A program made the position numbers and the translations under genes. A DNA stretch of 64,000 nucleotides from contig NZ_CXPG01000012.1 in NCBI RefSeq assembly GCF_001403735.1, positions 1-64,000 on the forward strand, in the 5' to 3' direction. Each line of letters opens with the position of its first letter. The first letter of the stretch is position 1. This document shows positions 53,854-64,000 of this stretch, piece after piece. Below the pieces are notes generated by a model. The model saw only the letters and a list, made by a program, of their open reading frames with translations. It was not told where the DNA came from and ran no database searches. Source of the stretch: Jannaschia rubra. Its GTDB lineage: Bacteria; Pseudomonadota; Alphaproteobacteria; Rhodobacterales; Rhodobacteraceae.

Positions 53854-54858
53854 TCAAAGTCCGCGCAGGCGGCGAAGGATCATCACCTGAACGCCGAAGA
53901 TCACCGCGAGGAGGGCGCAGAATGCGGCGAACCCGATCGGCGACGACGAACCCGGAATACCGCCGAGGTTCACGCCCAGCAATCCTGTCAGGAACCCGAG
54001 CGGCAGGAACAGCGCCGACATGATCGAGAGGATATAGAGGTTGCGGTTGGTCCGTTCATCCTGCTCTGCCTTGATGTCGTCGCGGACGAGCGTCAGGCGG
54101 CCAGCAAGCGTGTCGAGTTCCTCCACCGCGCGCTGGTGCCGTTCCTGCACTTCCAGCAGACGCCTCCGGTCCGTCTTGCCCAGAAGGTCGTGCATCTGCG
54201 ACGCCGCGGCGGCGAGCGCATCGCGTTGGGGCGATATGTGGCGCCGGAGACCCAGAACCATCCGACGCAGGCGCGTGGCCTCCGTCCGCGTCGCACGCGC
54301 CGTATCGGAGTCCATGGCCGGTATCGCGACCTTGTCCTGCAACGCATCCGTGTCGTCCTCGATCTTCTCCAGCACATCCTCGATCCGCAGGATAAGCGCC
54401 TCGGCCAGATCGTGAAGGAAGCCGCCGGGGGTCGTCGGCCCCCGACCGGCGCGGACCTGTTCGGCCAGATCGCCCACCGATTGCAGCGGCTCGCGCGACA
54501 GCGTCACGGCCCGCCGCGTGTCGAGGTAGATGCGGCAGGAAATCATGTTCTCCGGCTCCGCACCGGCGTTCAGGTTGACGCCTCGCAGGATCAGCATGAA
54601 GCCGATCTCGGTCGCCAGGGCGCGCGGCCTCGTCGTCTCGCCCGTCAGCGCGAGCCGCGTGGTGTGATCGAGACCGGGAACATGCGCTTCCATCCAGGCC
54701 AGCGCCGGCGCGGGGTGGTCGACATCGAAGGGCAGATGCGCCCACGCGAGTTCTTCCCCTTCGAGCGCGTCACCCAGGTCCGGCCCTGCCAGGGCGAGCG
54801 ACCGGCGCGGGCCGGACAGGACGAAGCCGTGGAATGCGCGGTGGATGTCTTGGGTCAT
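53854..54858 (-). CDS. zntB: CorA-family zinc transporter ZntB
   Basis: A 334-residue CorA-superfamily protein with a long cytoplasmic, helix-rich N-terminal domain and two C-terminal membrane helices (about 278-300 and 309-328) joined by GVNLGGIPGSSS, the ZntB version of the CorA G-M-N loop. ZntB carries Zn2+ across the inner membrane. The ATG at 54858 (MTQDIHRAFHGFVLSG) is the natural start; the frame stays open into tuf without meaning. It lies between tuf and rpsJ, an unusual neighbour for ribosomal genes. Confidence 0.9.
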   Translation of the reverse strand: MTQDIHRAFHGFVLSGPRRSLALAGPDLGDALEGEELAWAHLPFDVDHPAPALAWMEAHVPGLDHTTRLALTGETTRPRALATEIGFMLILRGVNLNAGAEPENMISCRIYLDTRRAVTLSREPLQSVGDLAEQVRAGRGPTTPGGFLHDLAEALILRIEDVLEKIEDDTDALQDKVAIPAMDSDTARATRTEATRLRRMVLGLRRHISPQRDALAAAASQMHDLLGKTDRRRLLEVQERHQRAVEELDTLAGRLTLVRDDIKAEQDERTNRNLYILSIMSALFLPLGFLTGLLGVNLGGIPGSSSPIGFAAFCALLAVIFGVQVMILRRLRGL

Positions 54859-54908
54859 CGCCGCACTGTGCACCAAAGCAGGTCGAAGACAACTATCCCT
54901 CAAACCAA

Positions 54909-54936
54909 AAGGCCCCGCGGTATTCCGCGGGGCCTT
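54909..54936 (-). terminator. intrinsic terminator after tuf
   Basis: AAGGCCCCGCGG / CCGCGGGGCCTT is a perfect 12-bp stem with a TATT-type loop. On the minus strand the second arm runs into TTTTGG. It lies 57 bases past the tuf stop and separates tuf from zntB. Confidence 0.85.
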
Positions 54937-54992
54937 CGTTGTTTCGGTGCGGCGGTGACGGCCGGGGCCGGCGGGCCGTCGGGCCGGCGGGG

Positions 54993-56168
<1,176 letters not shown>

Positions 56169-56267
56169 GATGGGCCCCTGACTTGTGAGGGGACCGCGAC
56201 GGCCCCCCGGAATTGCATCGCGCGCCGTCTAGCGTCGCTGGGGAGGCTTGGCAAGACCGGCCCTCGA

Positions 56268-56846
56268 TTACTCCTTCGGCACGGACGGCTTGGGCCGGGC
56301 GGGCAGGCCGAACCATTCGGGATTGCGCAAGAGCCACGATTGCACCTTCTTGACCATGTTGCGCGACAGCGTGACGAGCTGTTCGTCCGCATCCTTCACC
56401 AGCCCCGACCCGACGAGCAGCGTATCCGCACCTTCGAAGGTCGTGATCTGCTCGGGCCCCGCCAGCTTCTTCTGGGGGTCCGCGGACCACAGGTTGGCCG
56501 AGACCACCATGATCGACTTCGGCGTCAGCACGACCGGGATCCCCGGAGGGGCCAGCGCATAGCCGTCGATGTTGATGGCGATGACATAGCCCTTGCCGCC
56601 CCGGTAGCGGCCGAAACGCCTTTCGACCTCGGCAGCCATCACCTCCTTCAGCTTCTCGGGCGTCGTGCTGCGGGAGGGAGGGATCTTCTTGGCATTCTCC
56701 GAGACGACGACGGTGAAGGCCAGTTCGAAGTCACCCATCGGAGGCAGATCCTCGCCCAGCGGATCGGGCACGGCGCAGGCGGACAGGCCCCCGGTCGCGG
56801 CCAGCGTCAGCCCCGCGAAGGTGCGTCGGTTCATCGTCGTGGTCAT
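56268..56846 (-). CDS. uncharacterised lipoprotein
   Basis: A 192-residue protein with a lipoprotein signal: MNRRTFAGLTLAATGGLSAC, lipobox L-S-A-C with Cys24. The mature part has PPMGDFELAFTVVVSENAKKIPPSRSTTPEKLKEVMAAEVERRFGRY and ends in a WLLRNPEWFGLPARPK segment. It resembles conserved Rhodobacterales proteins (possibly DUF6778) of unknown role. ATGs at 56846 and 56834 are both possible. It is convergent with no gene and lies between parC and tuf on the same strand. Confidence 0.78.
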   Translation of the reverse strand: MTTTMNRRTFAGLTLAATGGLSACAVPDPLGEDLPPMGDFELAFTVVVSENAKKIPPSRSTTPEKLKEVMAAEVERRFGRYRGGKGYVIAINIDGYALAPPGIPVVLTPKSIMVVSANLWSADPQKKLAGPEQITTFEGADTLLVGSGLVKDADEQLVTLSRNMVKKVQSWLLRNPEWFGLPARPKPSVPKE

Positions 56847-56933
56847 TCCCGTCCCCCGTTTTGTTTCCGGGGTTGCTAGCCATGCGATGACCGTCTGGCA
56901 ATGTTCAACCGAAGCACCGTGTGCCGACCCGGA

Positions 56934-59246
56934 TCAGGCGAAGCGGTTGTCCCGCGGAAAGCCGCGCGGCGCCATCCGCCCGGCCTGCGCCCGCGATCCG
57001 ACCCATTCCGTCAGGTCCGTCTCGTGCCGGGTGCGTCCTGCGGGGTCAGACCATTTCAGCCCATCCGCCAGCGTGATGACCGCAACGTCCGACAGCCCGC
57101 CATCCTTGAACTTCTGCAACCGGACACCCTTGCCGCGCGGCATCTCGGGCAGGTCGGCAAGCGGGAACACCAGCATCTTGCGGTTGTCACCGATGCAGGC
57201 AACGTGATCGCCCTCGGCCACCACCGGCCGCAGCGCCGCAACCCCCGGACGGACGTTCAACACCTGCTTGCCGGCACGGCGCAGGGCGATCAATTCGTCC
57301 TCCGGCGCCACGAAGCCATCCCCCGCGCTCGACGCCAGCAGCAGCCTGCGGCCCGGCTGGTGGATCAGGATGTCGACGATCGCGGTCTCGTTCGGCAGGT
57401 CGATCATCAGGCGCAGCGGCTCGCCCATGCCGCGTCCGCCGGGCAGCGTGCTGGCCTGCAAGGTGAACGCCCGGCCGTCGCTGCCCCAGACGATCAGACG
57501 GTCCGTCGTCTCTGCGTGGAACATGAAGGCGGCGCCATCGCCGTCCTTGAACCTGATCTCCTTGTCGAGAGGTTGATGCCCCGACAACGCGCGGATCCAT
57601 CCCATCTTCGAACAGACGACGGTGATCGGCTCCCGCTCGATCATGGCTTCCAGCGGCACCTCCGCGACCTCGACCGCCTCGGCGAAGTCGCTCCGGCGCC
57701 GGCCCAGGTCGGTAGCCTTTCCGAACTGCCGGCGCATCTCGCGCAGCTCGTCCGCGATGGTCTTCCATTGGACGTCGTCGCTTTCGAGCAGGTCGTGCAA
57801 CCCGGCACGCTCCGCCATCAGCGCGTCGCGTTCGCGCAGCAGCGCAAGCTCCTCCAACCGGCGCAGGGCGCGCAGACGCATGTTGAGGATCGCCTCGGCC
57901 TGTACTTCGGTCAGCGTGGGCTGACGGTCCGTCGGCAGGGGCGAGCGATAGTCGTCCTCATCCTTCGCGCGCGCATGGCCATCCCCCCATGGCTCATGCA
58001 TCAGCGCCTCCTTCGGCGCTTCGTCATAGCGGATGATGTCGATCACCCGGTCGAGGTTCAGATAGGCGATGATGAAGCCTTCGAGCACCTCCAGCCGGTG
58101 GTCGATCTTCTCCATCCGGTGCCGGGAGCGGCGCAGCAGCACGTCGCGGCGGTGGTTCAGGAACGCCTGCAACACCTCGCGCAGGCCGCAGACGCGGGGC
58201 GTGACGCCGTCGATCAGGACGTTCATGTTCAGGCTGAACCGCGTCTCCAGCTCCGACTGACGGAACAGCGTTCCCATCAGCACGTCCGGGTCCACGTTGC
58301 GCGACCGCGGCTCCAGAACGATGCGGATGTCATCGGCGCTCTCGTCGCGCACATCGGCCAGGATAGGCACCTTCTTGAGCTGGATCAGCTCGGCCAGCCT
58401 CTCGATCAGCTTGCCCTTCTGCACCTGATAGGGAATCTCGGTGACGACGATCTGCCACTGCCCCTTGCCCATATCCTCCACCTCGTGACGCGCTCGAAGG
58501 CGGAAGGCCCCGCGTCCCGTGCGGTAGGTCTCCAGGATCGACTCGCGCGGCTCGACGATGATGCCGCCGGTCGGAAAATCGGGGCCGGGAATGTGCTCAA
58601 CCAGCGTCTCGTCGCGCGCATTGGGCGATTTGATCAGGTGCAGGCAGGCCGCGATCAACTCATCCAGGTTATGGGGCGGGATGTTGGTGGCCATGCCGAC
58701 CGCGATGCCCGACGACCCGTTGGCCAGAAGGTTCGGATACGCCGCCGGCAGGACCACCGGTTCCCGTAGCGTCCCGTCATAGTTGTCGCGAAAATCGACG
58801 GCATCCTCGTCCAGCCCGGCCAGAAGCGCCTCGGCCGCGGCGGTCATCCGCGCCTCGGTGTACCGGGCGGCGGCCGGGTTGTCGCCGTCGATGTTGCCGA
58901 AGTTGCCCTGTCCGTCCACCAGTGGATAACGGACGTTGAAATCCTGCGCGAGACGGGCCATCGCGTCGTAGATCGCCGCGTCACCATGGGGGTGATAGTT
59001 CCCCATCACGTCGCCGGAAATCTTGGCCGACTTGCGGAACCCGCCCGTCGAGGACAGCCGCAGTTCCCGCATCGCATAGAGGATGCGCCGGTGAACCGGC
59101 TTCAGTCCGTCGCGGGCATCCGGAAGCGCGCGATGCATGATCGTGGACAGCGCATAGGTCAGGTAACGCTCGCCGATGGCACGGCTCAGCGGCTCGGAAA
59201 CCGTGCCCTGGGGCCGGTCCCCTTTCATGTCGTGGCTGTCGTTCAT
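56934..59246 (-). CDS. parC: DNA topoisomerase IV subunit A
   Basis: A 770-residue subunit that breaks and rejoins DNA to unlink daughter chromosomes. The quinolone-region helix GNYHPHGDAAIYDAMARLAQDF and catalytic Tyr in PAAARYTEARM are present, followed by IPYQVQKGKLIERLAELI and a shortened C-terminal beta-pinwheel ending RGKGVRLQKFKDGGLSDVAVI, which fits ParC rather than GyrA. The ATG at 59246 is used; parE is not in the window. Confidence 0.93.
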   Translation of the reverse strand: MNDSHDMKGDRPQGTVSEPLSRAIGERYLTYALSTIMHRALPDARDGLKPVHRRILYAMRELRLSSTGGFRKSAKISGDVMGNYHPHGDAAIYDAMARLAQDFNVRYPLVDGQGNFGNIDGDNPAAARYTEARMTAAAEALLAGLDEDAVDFRDNYDGTLREPVVLPAAYPNLLANGSSGIAVGMATNIPPHNLDELIAACLHLIKSPNARDETLVEHIPGPDFPTGGIIVEPRESILETYRTGRGAFRLRARHEVEDMGKGQWQIVVTEIPYQVQKGKLIERLAELIQLKKVPILADVRDESADDIRIVLEPRSRNVDPDVLMGTLFRQSELETRFSLNMNVLIDGVTPRVCGLREVLQAFLNHRRDVLLRRSRHRMEKIDHRLEVLEGFIIAYLNLDRVIDIIRYDEAPKEALMHEPWGDGHARAKDEDDYRSPLPTDRQPTLTEVQAEAILNMRLRALRRLEELALLRERDALMAERAGLHDLLESDDVQWKTIADELREMRRQFGKATDLGRRRSDFAEAVEVAEVPLEAMIEREPITVVCSKMGWIRALSGHQPLDKEIRFKDGDGAAFMFHAETTDRLIVWGSDGRAFTLQASTLPGGRGMGEPLRLMIDLPNETAIVDILIHQPGRRLLLASSAGDGFVAPEDELIALRRAGKQVLNVRPGVAALRPVVAEGDHVACIGDNRKMLVFPLADLPEMPRGKGVRLQKFKDGGLSDVAVITLADGLKWSDPAGRTRHETDLTEWVGSRAQAGRMAPRGFPRDNRFA

Positions 59247-59430
59247 GGCGGCGATCTATCCAGCCGGTCCCCCGCGCACAAGCGCGCGCATTAACGAAAG
59301 GATCACATTTGCACACTATGGCAGCGGTGCATCGCATGTTAATCTGATGCGCGAGCCGGGGAACCGCTGCCACGGGATCATCGTTCGCACTATTGGAAAG
59401 ACGCCCATTCGTCCCGAGGGGGGACCCGAA

Positions 59431-59985
59431 ATGTTCAAGCTGACCTTTATCCTGGCCGTGGCACTCTATGGCGGTTTCGTCGTCTGGGGCCAGGCGCCGG
59501 AACAGGACGTGCAGATCGCCGTCGACCGCCCGGCCGAGGTTCCCGTCTCCACTTCGGGTTCAGAGTTCGACCGCCCGGTGATCCTGGCATCCACGGATTC
59601 GACCGGCGCCGCCGTGACCCGCACGGCCGTCACTGAAACCATCGTGCCGGATGCGTCCCTGATCGCGGCATCCGCCCCCGCTCCCGGTGACGTCCTGGCC
59701 GAGCCGCGCCGCATCGGAGAACCCACCGTCGTCAGCCTGCTGACCCCGGAAAGCCGGCCCGCGACATCCGAGGCCGTGGCCGATACCGTCGGGATGCTGC
59801 GCGTCTCCGGCAGCCGTGTGAACATGCGGTCGGGTCCGTCGACCTCGGATGCGGTCGTGGACAGCCTCGCCGGTGGCACCTTGGCCGAGCCGTTGGGCGA
59901 ACCCGTCGACGGCTGGATCCGCATCCGCGACGTGGCCACGGGGGCGACCGGATACATGTCGGCGCAGTTCCTCGACCCGGCCTGA
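59431..59985 (+). CDS. SH3-domain exported protein
   Basis: A 184-residue protein with an N-terminal membrane anchor or signal (MFKLTFILAVALYGGFVVWG), a Ser/Thr/Ala/Pro-rich linker and a C-terminal bacterial SH3 domain (about 121-184: LRVSGSRVNMRSGPSTSDAVVDSLAGGTLAEPLGE..DGWIRIRD..TGATGYMSAQFLDP). Such domains bind peptidoglycan or proteins in the periplasm. The ATG at 59431 has GGGGGGA upstream. Confidence 0.85.
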   Translation: MFKLTFILAVALYGGFVVWGQAPEQDVQIAVDRPAEVPVSTSGSEFDRPVILASTDSTGAAVTRTAVTETIVPDASLIAASAPAPGDVLAEPRRIGEPTVVSLLTPESRPATSEAVADTVGMLRVSGSRVNMRSGPSTSDAVVDSLAGGTLAEPLGEPVDGWIRIRDVATGATGYMSAQFLDPA

Positions 59986-60039
59986 GCCACGCTCTCGCGC
60001 CCGGTTTTCATCGCGCCGAACGGCTGCTAACGCGGGCGC

Positions 60040-60861
60040 ATGACGCGTTCGATCCTCATCACCGGCTGTTCGACCGGCATTGGCCACCATGCGGCCCACG
60101 CGCTTTCGGCGCGCGGGTGGCAAGTGTTCGCGGCCTGCCGCAAGGCCGAAGATTGCGACAGGTTGCGGTCCGAGGGGTTGCTCTCGCCCCGCATCGACTA
60201 CGAGGAGCCCAACACCATCGCCTCCGGCCTGACCGAGGTTCTGGAGGTCACCGGCGGCCGGCTCGACGCGCTGTTCAACAACGGTGCCTATGCCATTCCC
60301 GGCCTGGTCGAGGATTTGCCCACCGACGCCCTCCGCACCATCTTCGAGGCCAACTTCTTCGGCTGGCACGATCTGACGCGACGATGCCTGCCCGTCATGC
60401 GGGCTCAGGGGCATGGCCGCATCGTCCAGAACTCCAGCGTGCTCGGCTTCGCCGCCGCCCCATGGCGCGGCGCCTACAACGCCAGCAAGTTCGCCCTGGA
60501 GGGATTGACCGACACCCTGCGAATGGAGCTTCGCGGCACCGGGATCGCGGCCATCCTGATCGAGCCGGGCCCGATCACGTCGCGGTTCCGCGCCAACGCC
60601 CGCGACCAGTTCGAGAAATGGATCGACTGGAAGTCCTCCGCCCGGCGCGCCGATTACGAGAGGCTGATGGACCGTCTCTACAGTAACGCCACGGGCCGCT
60701 TCGAACGCGGACCGGAGGCCGTGACGCGTGCCCTGATCCACGCCGTCGAATCCTCCCGCCCCCGTGCACGGTACCGCGTAACGGTACCGACCACCCTTGC
60801 CATGGCGATGAAGCGCGCGCTGACGACCAAGGCCGCGGACCGCGTCGTCTCGAATTCCTGA
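60040..60861 (+). CDS. short-chain dehydrogenase/reductase
   Basis: A 273-residue classical SDR. The cofactor loop TGCSTGIG is at residues 8-15, NNGAY (the family NNAG variant) near 81-85, catalytic Ser in NSSVLG and the YNASK active site at about 147-151. Substrate and cofactor are not clear. It lies between an SH3 protein and a HIG1-like gene with no obvious link. Confidence 0.88.
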   Translation: MTRSILITGCSTGIGHHAAHALSARGWQVFAACRKAEDCDRLRSEGLLSPRIDYEEPNTIASGLTEVLEVTGGRLDALFNNGAYAIPGLVEDLPTDALRTIFEANFFGWHDLTRRCLPVMRAQGHGRIVQNSSVLGFAAAPWRGAYNASKFALEGLTDTLRMELRGTGIAAILIEPGPITSRFRANARDQFEKWIDWKSSARRADYERLMDRLYSNATGRFERGPEAVTRALIHAVESSRPRARYRVTVPTTLAMAMKRALTTKAADRVVSNS

Positions 60862-60905
60862 ACCGATGGCTTAGGTTCACATCGAACATTCAAGAAGGAC
60901 CGCCG

Positions 60906-61109
60906 ATGCGTGATGATCCCCTGTTCTATGTCGTGGCCGCCGCCTGTGTGGTGGTCCTGCTGATCCTCCTCACCGGGATCGGCGGCTTCGCCAAGGGCGG
61001 CGACTTCAACCGCAAACATGCGAACCGGATCATGCGCCTGCGTATCCTTGCGCAATTCGTCGCGGTGGTGTTGCTTGTGGGCTTCGTCTGGCTCCGCTCG
61101 AAAGGCTGA
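60906..61109 (+). CDS. HIG1-domain twin-transmembrane protein
   Basis: A 67-residue protein with two membrane helices around the conserved GGFAKGGDFNRKHANRIMRLRILAQFVAV loop of the HIG1/twin-transmembrane family. Mitochondrial relatives assist cytochrome oxidase supercomplexes; the bacterial role is less certain. AAGGA precedes the ATG. It lies four bases before the adenosyltransferase gene. Confidence 0.87.
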   Translation: MRDDPLFYVVAAACVVVLLILLTGIGGFAKGGDFNRKHANRIMRLRILAQFVAVVLLVGFVWLRSKG

Positions 61110-61113
61110 CACG

Positions 61114-61689
61114 ATGGTCGTACTCTCGAAGATCTATACCCGCACCGGCGACGGCGGCACCACGGCGCTCGGCGACGGATCGCGCGTCGCCAAGACCGAC
61201 CCGCGGGTCGAGGCTTACGGCACGGTGGACGAAGCCAATTCGACCATCGGTCTCGCTCGACAGCATGCTCAGGGCGAGATGGACGACCGGCTGTCCATGA
61301 TCCAGAATGACCTGTTCGACCTCGGCGCCGACCTCTGTCGTCCCGGCGTCGCCCGCGACAAGGAGGCGGAGCACCCCCCCTTGCGCGTCGCCGCGGCACA
61401 GGTCGACCGGCTCGAAGCGGAAATCGACGCCATGAACGAGGCGCTGGAACCCCTGCGGAGCTTCGTTCTTCCCGGCGGCAGCGCGCTTGCCGCGCATCTG
61501 CACCTCTGCCGGACCGTGACGCGACGCGCCGAACGGCTTGCGGTGGATCTTGCGGCAGGCGGCGACGTGAACGACGCGGCGGTGAAATACCTCAATCGCC
61601 TGTCGGACTGGTTCTTCGTCGCCTCGCGCATCGCCAATGACGACGGCCGCGGCGATGTCCTGTGGGTGCCCGGAGCCAACCGCGAATGA
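61114..61689 (+). CDS. cob(I)alamin adenosyltransferase, PduO type
   Basis: A 191-residue enzyme making adenosylcobalamin from cob(I)alamin and ATP. The ATP-binding N-terminus YTRTGDGGTTALGDGSRVAKTDPRVEAYGTVDEANS and the C-terminal TRRAERLAVDL ... YLNRLSDWFFVASR motif (with the conserved Arg and Asp) are intact. Length is typical. AAGGC lies just before the ATG at 61114. Confidence 0.94.
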   Translation: MVVLSKIYTRTGDGGTTALGDGSRVAKTDPRVEAYGTVDEANSTIGLARQHAQGEMDDRLSMIQNDLFDLGADLCRPGVARDKEAEHPPLRVAAAQVDRLEAEIDAMNEALEPLRSFVLPGGSALAAHLHLCRTVTRRAERLAVDLAAGGDVNDAAVKYLNRLSDWFFVASRIANDDGRGDVLWVPGANRE

Positions 61690-61798
61690 CGCGGCCGTTG
61701 GACGGTGCGTCACGGCGCCGCCCGACCGCACATTCGGCCTGTCGCGGGCAAGCCCGATCCAGTAACAACACCTCAGCAAATCAGGGAGGAAATCCGAA

Positions 61799-62557
61799 AT
61801 GAAAGTCCTCGTGCCCGTCAAGCGGGTCATCGATTACAACGTCAAGGTCCGCGTCAAGGCCGACGGATCGGGCGTCGATCTGGCCAACGTCAAGATGTCC
61901 ATGAACCCGTTCGACGAAATCGCCGTCGAGGAAGCCATCCGCCTGAAGGAGGCCGGCAAGGCAGAGGAGGTCGTGGCCGTGTCGATCGGCGTCAAGCAGA
62001 GCCAGGAGACGCTGCGCACCGCCCTCGCCATGGGTGCGGACCGCGCCATCCTGATCGTGGCGACGGACGACGTGCACCAGGATATCGAGCCGCTGGCCGT
62101 GGCCAAGCTGCTCAAGGCGGTGATTGACGAAGAGAAGCCCGATCTGGTTCTCGCGGGAAAGCAGGCCATCGACAACGACATGAACGCAACCGGCCAGATG
62201 CTTTCGGCGCTGCTCGGCTGGTCGCAGGCGACTTTCGCCTCCGAAGTGTCGATCGAGGGGGATCATGCCGTCGTCACGCGTGAGGTCGATGGCGGCCTGC
62301 AGACGATCAAGGTCGCCATGCCCGCCATCGTGACGGTCGACCTGCGCCTGAACGAGCCGCGCTATGCATCGCTGCCCAACATCATGAAGGCCAAGAAGAA
62401 GCCGCTCGATGAAAAGACGCCCGCGGACTACGGCGTCGACGCCTCTGCGCGTCTCGAAATCGTCAAGACCGCCGAGCCCGAGGCGCGCAAGGCCGGCGAG
62501 ATGGTGAAATCAGTCGATGAACTCGTGTCGAAACTCAAGGAAGCGGGGGCTGTCTGA
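61799..62557 (+). CDS. etfB: electron transfer flavoprotein beta subunit
   Basis: A 252-residue AMP-binding subunit of ETF, which passes electrons from acyl-CoA dehydrogenases to ETF-ubiquinone oxidoreductase. The start [27 protein letters not shown] and the recognition loop [19 protein letters not shown] are diagnostic. GGGAGGAAA precedes the ATG; the stop shares one base with etfA (TGATG). Confidence 0.97.
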   Translation: MKVLVPVKRVIDYNVKVRVKADGSGVDLANVKMSMNPFDEIAVEEAIRLKEAGKAEEVVAVSIGVKQSQETLRTALAMGADRAILIVATDDVHQDIEPLAVAKLLKAVIDEEKPDLVLAGKQAIDNDMNATGQMLSALLGWSQATFASEVSIEGDHAVVTREVDGGLQTIKVAMPAIVTVDLRLNEPRYASLPNIMKAKKKPLDEKTPADYGVDASARLEIVKTAEPEARKAGEMVKSVDELVSKLKEAGAV

Positions 62558-63483
62558 TGGCTGTTCTTCTGATTGGCGAAGTCACCAACGGTGAGCTGAA
62601 CCTGGATGCGACCGGCAAGGCGCTGACGGCGGCGCGGCAACTGGGCGATGTCACGATCCTCTGCGCCGGTGCTTCTGCCGCCGATGCCGGGGCCGCCGCC
62701 GCGAAGCTTGAAGGCGTGACGAAGGTGCTCGTGGCTGAGGACCCATCGCTGGGCCATCGGCTCGCCGAACCGACCGCCGCGCTGGTCGTCGGGCTCGCGG
62801 GCGACTACAGCCACATCCTCGCGCCGTCGACGACGGACGCAAAGAACGTGATGCCGCGGATCGCCGCCCTTCTGGACGTGATGATCCTGTCCGACGTGAC
62901 CGCCATCGTCGATGCCGACACGTTCGAGCGCCCGATCTATGCCGGAAACGCGGTGCAGACGGTTCGGACGGCGGACGCGACCAAGGTCCTGACGATCCGC
63001 ACGTCCACATTCGATGTGACGGGCGAAGGCGGCGACGCCCCTGTCGAGACCATCGCAGCGGCCGAGAACCCTGGTCTGTCGGAGTGGATCGAGGACAAGG
63101 TGGCCGAGAGCGACCGTCCCGAACTCACCTCCGCCGGGATCGTGGTGTCGGGCGGACGCGGCGTCGGGTCGGAGGATGACTTCGCCATGATCGAGAAGCT
63201 GGCCGACAAGCTGGGCGCCGCCGTGGGTGCGTCCCGTGCGGCGGTCGACTCGGGCTATGCGCCGAACGATTGGCAGGTGGGCCAGACCGGCAAGGTCGTG
63301 GCACCCGACCTTTACATCGCGGTCGGCATCTCAGGGGCGATCCAGCACCTGGCCGGGATGAAGGATTCCAAGATCATCGTCGCCATCAACAAGGATGAGG
63401 AAGCACCCATCTTCCAGGTCGCCGATTACGGCCTCGTCGCCGACCTGTTCACGGCAGTGCCGGAACTGATCGAGAAGATCTGA
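62557..63483 (+). CDS. etfA: electron transfer flavoprotein alpha subunit
   Basis: A 308-residue FAD-binding subunit. The FAD site is clear: [72 protein letters not shown] and [21 protein letters not shown]. It overlaps etfB by one base and is convergent with the partial gene at the window end. Confidence 0.97.
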   Translation: MAVLLIGEVTNGELNLDATGKALTAARQLGDVTILCAGASAADAGAAAAKLEGVTKVLVAEDPSLGHRLAEPTAALVVGLAGDYSHILAPSTTDAKNVMPRIAALLDVMILSDVTAIVDADTFERPIYAGNAVQTVRTADATKVLTIRTSTFDVTGEGGDAPVETIAAAENPGLSEWIEDKVAESDRPELTSAGIVVSGGRGVGSEDDFAMIEKLADKLGAAVGASRAAVDSGYAPNDWQVGQTGKVVAPDLYIAVGISGAIQHLAGMKDSKIIVAINKDEEAPIFQVADYGLVADLFTAVPELIEKI

Positions 63484-63505
63484 TCGCTGCATCTGCGGGT
63501 ATCAA

Positions 63506-63533
63506 ACGCGGCTCCGGAATACCGGGACCGCGT
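63506..63533. terminator. hairpin between convergent etfA and DUF6473-like gene
   Basis: ACGCGGCTCCGG / CCGGGACCGCGT forms a 12-bp stem with one mismatch and an AATA loop, followed by ATTTCG on the plus strand. It lies between two convergent stops, as expected of a shared terminator. Confidence 0.5.
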
Positions 63534-63558
63534 ATTTCGTATCGGATCACGCCGGACC

Positions 63559-64000
63559 TCAGGCCGCCAACCCGCCCGACTTGCGAACCATCTTGGCGAG
63601 CGCTTCGGCCACATGGTCGTGGGCGGCCGGCGTCATCGCATGCAAGGCAACGGCGCGTTCCGTCTCTGGAAAGATCATCCGGTCCAGATGCGTCTCGCCC
63701 GTCAGGTCCGAGATGTCGCAGTGGACCACCTTGTCGATCAACCCTTCCAATTCCTGCAGCATGTCGACCGTCACGAAGGGCGGCTCCGAGCCGAGGCCGC
63801 GGTCCGTCCCATCCTCGATCCAGAGCATGATGCGCCGGCCCGGCACGCGCGACAGCAGCAGACGCATCCGCGCGACCCAGGCCACCGATAGCTCCTCGCG
63901 AAGGATGACGAAACGTTCCGGGCAGGTCTTCTGCAAGGTGATGAGCATGTGCCGCGTAAAGGTGAAGTCGCTGAAATCCACCTCGCGGTAGAGGCTGTTC
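63559..64000 (-). CDS. DUF6473-like protein, C-terminal part
   Basis: The frame is open from the window edge (NSLYREVDFSDFTFTRHMLITLQ) to a stop at 63559, so about 147 C-terminal residues are seen and the true start lies beyond 64000. A GTG at 63981 is internal to the conserved LYREVDF.xFxFTRHML motif and not the start. That motif and AWVARMRLLLSRVPGRRIMLW resemble DUF6473 proteins of Rhodobacterales, whose function is unknown; distant SGNH-hydrolase or sulfotransferase-like relations are possible but not visible here. Confidence 0.7.
   Translation of the reverse strand, partial: NSLYREVDFSDFTFTRHMLITLQKTCPERFVILREELSVAWVARMRLLLSRVPGRRIMLWIEDGTDRGLGSEPPFVTVDMLQELEGLIDKVVHCDISDLTGETHLDRMIFPETERAVALHAMTPAAHDHVAEALAKMVRKSGGLAA

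Overview
The window looks like chromosome from a high-GC alphaproteobacterium, most likely of the Rhodobacterales (Roseobacter/Paracoccaceae) group. The evidence is two TRAP transporters, an FnrL-type box upstream of hemN, a CbpA/CbpM-like pair, DUF2783, DUF4212 and DUF6473-like proteins, and a rearranged S10/spc ribosomal operon. No CRISPR array, phage, insertion sequence, rRNA or tRNA was seen.

Layout. 1-2122: the tail of a pirin-like gene, its terminator, about 600 bp with no recognisable gene, and a badly decayed sensor histidine kinase on the minus strand. 2305-18321: an aromatic catabolism island. A minus-strand operon (fused TAXI-type TRAP permease, TAXI binding protein, sulfatase) faces an IclR-family regulator, followed on the plus strand by homogentisate dioxygenase, fumarylacetoacetase, an MBL-fold protein, an FAD hydroxylase, DUF2783, maleylacetoacetate isomerase, a DctPQM TRAP transporter and a 3-oxoacid CoA-transferase. 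Two near-identical inverted repeats (TTYCAC-N3-GTGAAA), one at the regulator start and one ahead of hmgA, suggest a single regulon that takes homogentisate to fumarate and acetoacetyl-CoA.

18542-22006: a DnaJ/CbpM pair, an RraA-like protein and hemN. 22078-32222: a translationally coupled operon of three glycosyltransferases, an ABC exporter and a protein with two kinase catalytic loops, divergent from a histidine kinase/OmpR-type regulator pair. A tandem 11-bp-period direct repeat lies between them. This is the best candidate here for an undescribed system, perhaps building, phosphorylating and exporting a glycoconjugate.

32365-40961: an acetate module (acetyl-CoA synthetase, zinc-lid adenylate kinase, DUF4212/SSS symporter, cNMP-CBS-DUF294 protein, membrane protein, membrane-anchored DnaQ-like exonuclease). 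41043-42492: a small Crp/Fnr, DsrE-like and DUF2892 sulfur-type module.

42595-56168 (minus strand): tuf, zntB and the S10/spc ribosomal proteins from rpsJ to rpmD. The cluster is interrupted by a dead polysaccharide pyruvyl transferase gene and by a 2-oxoglutarate oxygenase-like gene next to rplP (L16), with strong hairpins at both places. 56268-64000: a lipoprotein, parC, an SH3 protein, an SDR, a HIG1-like protein, a PduO-type cobalamin adenosyltransferase, etfBA and a partial DUF6473-like gene.
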